A stretch of DNA of 64,000 bases from Hyphomicrobiales bacterium (lineage in GTDB: Bacteria; Pseudomonadota; Alphaproteobacteria; Rhizobiales; Rhizobiaceae), in NCBI GenBank assembly GCA_900473175.1, contig UCKM01000016.1:1-64000 (forward strand), given 5' to 3'. The notes beneath the pieces were generated by a model. That model did no database searches, was not told where the DNA came from, and worked only from the letters and a program-made list of their open reading frames with translations. Both the position numbers and the translations under genes were made by a program. This document shows positions 62,486-64,000 of this stretch, piece after piece. Each line of letters starts with the position of its first letter. The stretch's first letter is position 1.

Positions 62486-63709
62486 TCAAGACAGGCCGAA
62501 CGGCAGCACTTCCTCGATGGGCCAGTGAACGATCGCCGCGAAAATGCCAAGCGCCACACCTAGCCACCAGACCGGATTGTAGCTGCCGAAATGATCGTAG
62601 AGGTAGCCGCCAAGCCACACGCCGAGGAACGAACCTATCTGGTGCGACAGGAACACGATCCCGCCGAGCAAGCCGAGATGTTTCGTTCCGAACATGATCG
62701 CCACAAGCGAATTTGTCGGTGGTACAGTCGATAGCCACATCAGGCCCATCAAAATGGAGAATATGATCACCGACGCTCCCGTCTGCGGCAGCAGGAGGAA
62801 TGCAGTGACGAGTGCCGAACGACCAAGATAGAGGTAGGCGAGAAATTTTGGCTTCGAGTAACGCTGGCTGATAAAGCCGGACGCCAGCGATCCAATGATG
62901 TTGAAGAAGCCGATCAAGGCGAGCGCCAGCACCGCATATTTCGCATCGATGCCGATATCGCCGATATAGGCGGGGAAGTGCGCGGTGATGAACGCCACCT
63001 GAAATCCGCAGACGAAGAAGCCGGCCGTCAGCAGAACATAGCTCTTGTGGCCGAAAGCCTCCCGCAACGCTTCGCCGATCGACTGCTTGTAATGGGTCTC
63101 ACTGACCCGCCCGCTCGACGAATTGCCGCGCAGCGGTATGGCAAGAACCGGGATGACCAGCATTGCTATTCCAAGGTAGACCAAGGCGTCCGACCAGCCG
63201 AATTGTTGGATCAGACCCTGGCTGATCGGTGCGAAAACGAACATGCCGGCTGAGCCCGCTGCGGTGCCTATGCCGAAGACGAGGGTACGATTGGCCGCGG
63301 TGACATTACGGGCAAAGGCCGAAAGGATGATGCCAAAAGAACCGGCAGCTATACCGAGCCCGACCAGAACGCCACCGCCCAGATAAAGCAGCCCAGGTGA
63401 GGTTGCCCAGGCCATTGTCAGCAATCCGCCACAATAGAAAAGTGCGGACAGCAACAGCACGCGCCACGTGCCGAACTTGTCGGCAATTGCCCCGAAAAAT
63501 GGTTGTCCGGCACCCCAGAAAAGGTTCTGCAGCGCCATTGCCATGCCGAAGGTGGTTCGATCCCAGCCTTTTTCGGCAAGCAGCGGTAACTGGAAGAAGC
63601 CCATCGCCGAGCGCGGCCCGAAAGTCATAAGGGCGATGAGACAGCCTGCGATGATGATAAGCCACGGCAGGCCGGACTGTTTGACGGCAATTGCTTGATT
63701 CTGCGACAT
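62486..63709 (-). CDS. MFS transporter
   Basis: A 407-residue major facilitator with twelve hydrophobic segments; the beginning (GLPWLIIIAGCLIALMTFGPRSAMGFF) and loop 2-3 motif (GAIADKFGTWRVLL) resemble the MFS group near the oxalate:formate antiporter and monocarboxylate carriers. Substrate unknown. AGAGGA lies before the ATG at 63709. It converges on the PTS operon, but need not share its function. Confidence 0.9.
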   Translation of the reverse strand: MSQNQAIAVKQSGLPWLIIIAGCLIALMTFGPRSAMGFFQLPLLAEKGWDRTTFGMAMALQNLFWGAGQPFFGAIADKFGTWRVLLLSALFYCGGLLTMAWATSPGLLYLGGGVLVGLGIAAGSFGIILSAFARNVTAANRTLVFGIGTAAGSAGMFVFAPISQGLIQQFGWSDALVYLGIAMLVIPVLAIPLRGNSSSGRVSETHYKQSIGEALREAFGHKSYVLLTAGFFVCGFQVAFITAHFPAYIGDIGIDAKYAVLALALIGFFNIIGSLASGFISQRYSKPKFLAYLYLGRSALVTAFLLLPQTGASVIIFSILMGLMWLSTVPPTNSLVAIMFGTKHLGLLGGIVFLSHQIGSFLGVWLGGYLYDHFGSYNPVWWLGVALGIFAAIVHWPIEEVLPFGLS

Positions 63710-63862
63710 GGCGCGATCCTCTTCTCTGAAGACGCAGGTTTATCGCAATTGTTCCGCCAATCAATTGAATTGAGTTGATTGTTACTTAAATGAGTTTGAT
63801 GCGAATGGACTTCAGCAAGTTCTCTGCCATTCGAGAAACAGCCAGCCAGTAAGGGATTGAGT

Positions 63863-64000
63863 CTATGCAATTACTATTGCCGCTTCTGGCGGTGGCCATG
63901 CTAACGCTTGCCGGATGCTCGAGTTCGGGCAGTGTGAGCCCACTGGTTTTCTGCGACCGGCCCACCGATTTCAACGCTAAGGTTTTTACCGATTGCACAC
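63863..64000 (+). CDS. Putative lipoprotein, 5' end only (cut by window)
   Basis: The gene starts at ATG 63863 (MQLLLPLLAVAMLTLAGC) with a lipobox LAGC and continues past the window end; 45 full codons are visible, with two further Cys (VFCDRP, TDCT). The ribosome site is weak (AAGGG, about 12 bases upstream). It may be a small phage-like or envelope lipoprotein; nothing more can be said from this fragment. Confidence 0.6.

Noticed and set aside
1-64000. CRISPR array or cas genes
   Set aside because: No run of regularly spaced short direct repeats and no Cas-like proteins were seen.

Overview
The window looks like a chromosomal stretch of an alphaproteobacterium of the order Hyphomicrobiales, most like Phyllobacterium or the Brucella/Ochrobactrum group. 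The best indicators are two Omp2-type porins in opposite orientation and a core gene order slt - dapA - smpB ... uracil-DNA glycosylase - NYN - rpoZ - rsh - pyrE - DUF2062 - acpS - lepB - rnc - era - recO. The genus is an inference from families and synteny; no rRNA gene is present to confirm it.

Left part (1-22.8 kb): an accessory, stress/redox-flavoured region. A PAS histidine kinase with three response regulators (568-3849) is followed by an MFS exporter, an orphan cytochrome b, a Tat-type alpha/beta hydrolase, a GH144-like glucanase, and a phosphoketolase (xfp) and acetate kinase (ackA) that together make a pentose-phosphate-to-acetate ATP-yielding shunt. Between xfp and ackA lie a dead IS5-type transposase, a G+C-rich metallo-beta-lactamase-fold hydrolase and an ABC half-transporter whose ATPase motifs are lost. 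A second, paralogous kinase/regulator cluster (17881-20824) and an Rrf2 regulator follow. Then comes a decayed zone (21.58-22.7 kb) with a duplicated piece of the regulator cluster and a frameshifted phage/plasmid primase, next to tRNA-Arg(TCT).

Middle part (22.9-38 kb): a patchwork of envelope-related and unknown genes. It holds a Hint-domain protein, a GT25 and a GT2-like glycosyltransferase, an L,D-transpeptidase, several lipoproteins, and a three-gene run (ICMT-like methyltransferase, E2/CAT-fold acyltransferase, SDR fused to a SEC-C zinc motif) that looks like an uncharacterised modification pathway. A string of very small proteins, several only 26-61 residues but with good ribosome binding sites, precedes a GAF histidine kinase and an orphan tyrosine recombinase at 36.8-37.8 kb.

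Right part (38-64 kb): the paired porins flank an SMR efflux gene and share a 76-bp perfect inverted repeat. They are followed by BON-domain and HhH proteins, an alpha/beta hydrolase, the conserved housekeeping block (46-60 kb: lysine and pyrimidine synthesis, trans-translation, stringent response, RNA polymerase omega, signal peptidase, RNase III, Era, RecO), interrupted by a secreted GH43-like/LamG protein, then a galactitol-type PTS permease operon (IIC-IIA-IIB), an MFS transporter, and the start of a lipoprotein gene cut by the window end. Starts were chosen by eye from Shine-Dalgarno spacing and family N-termini; no searches were run.
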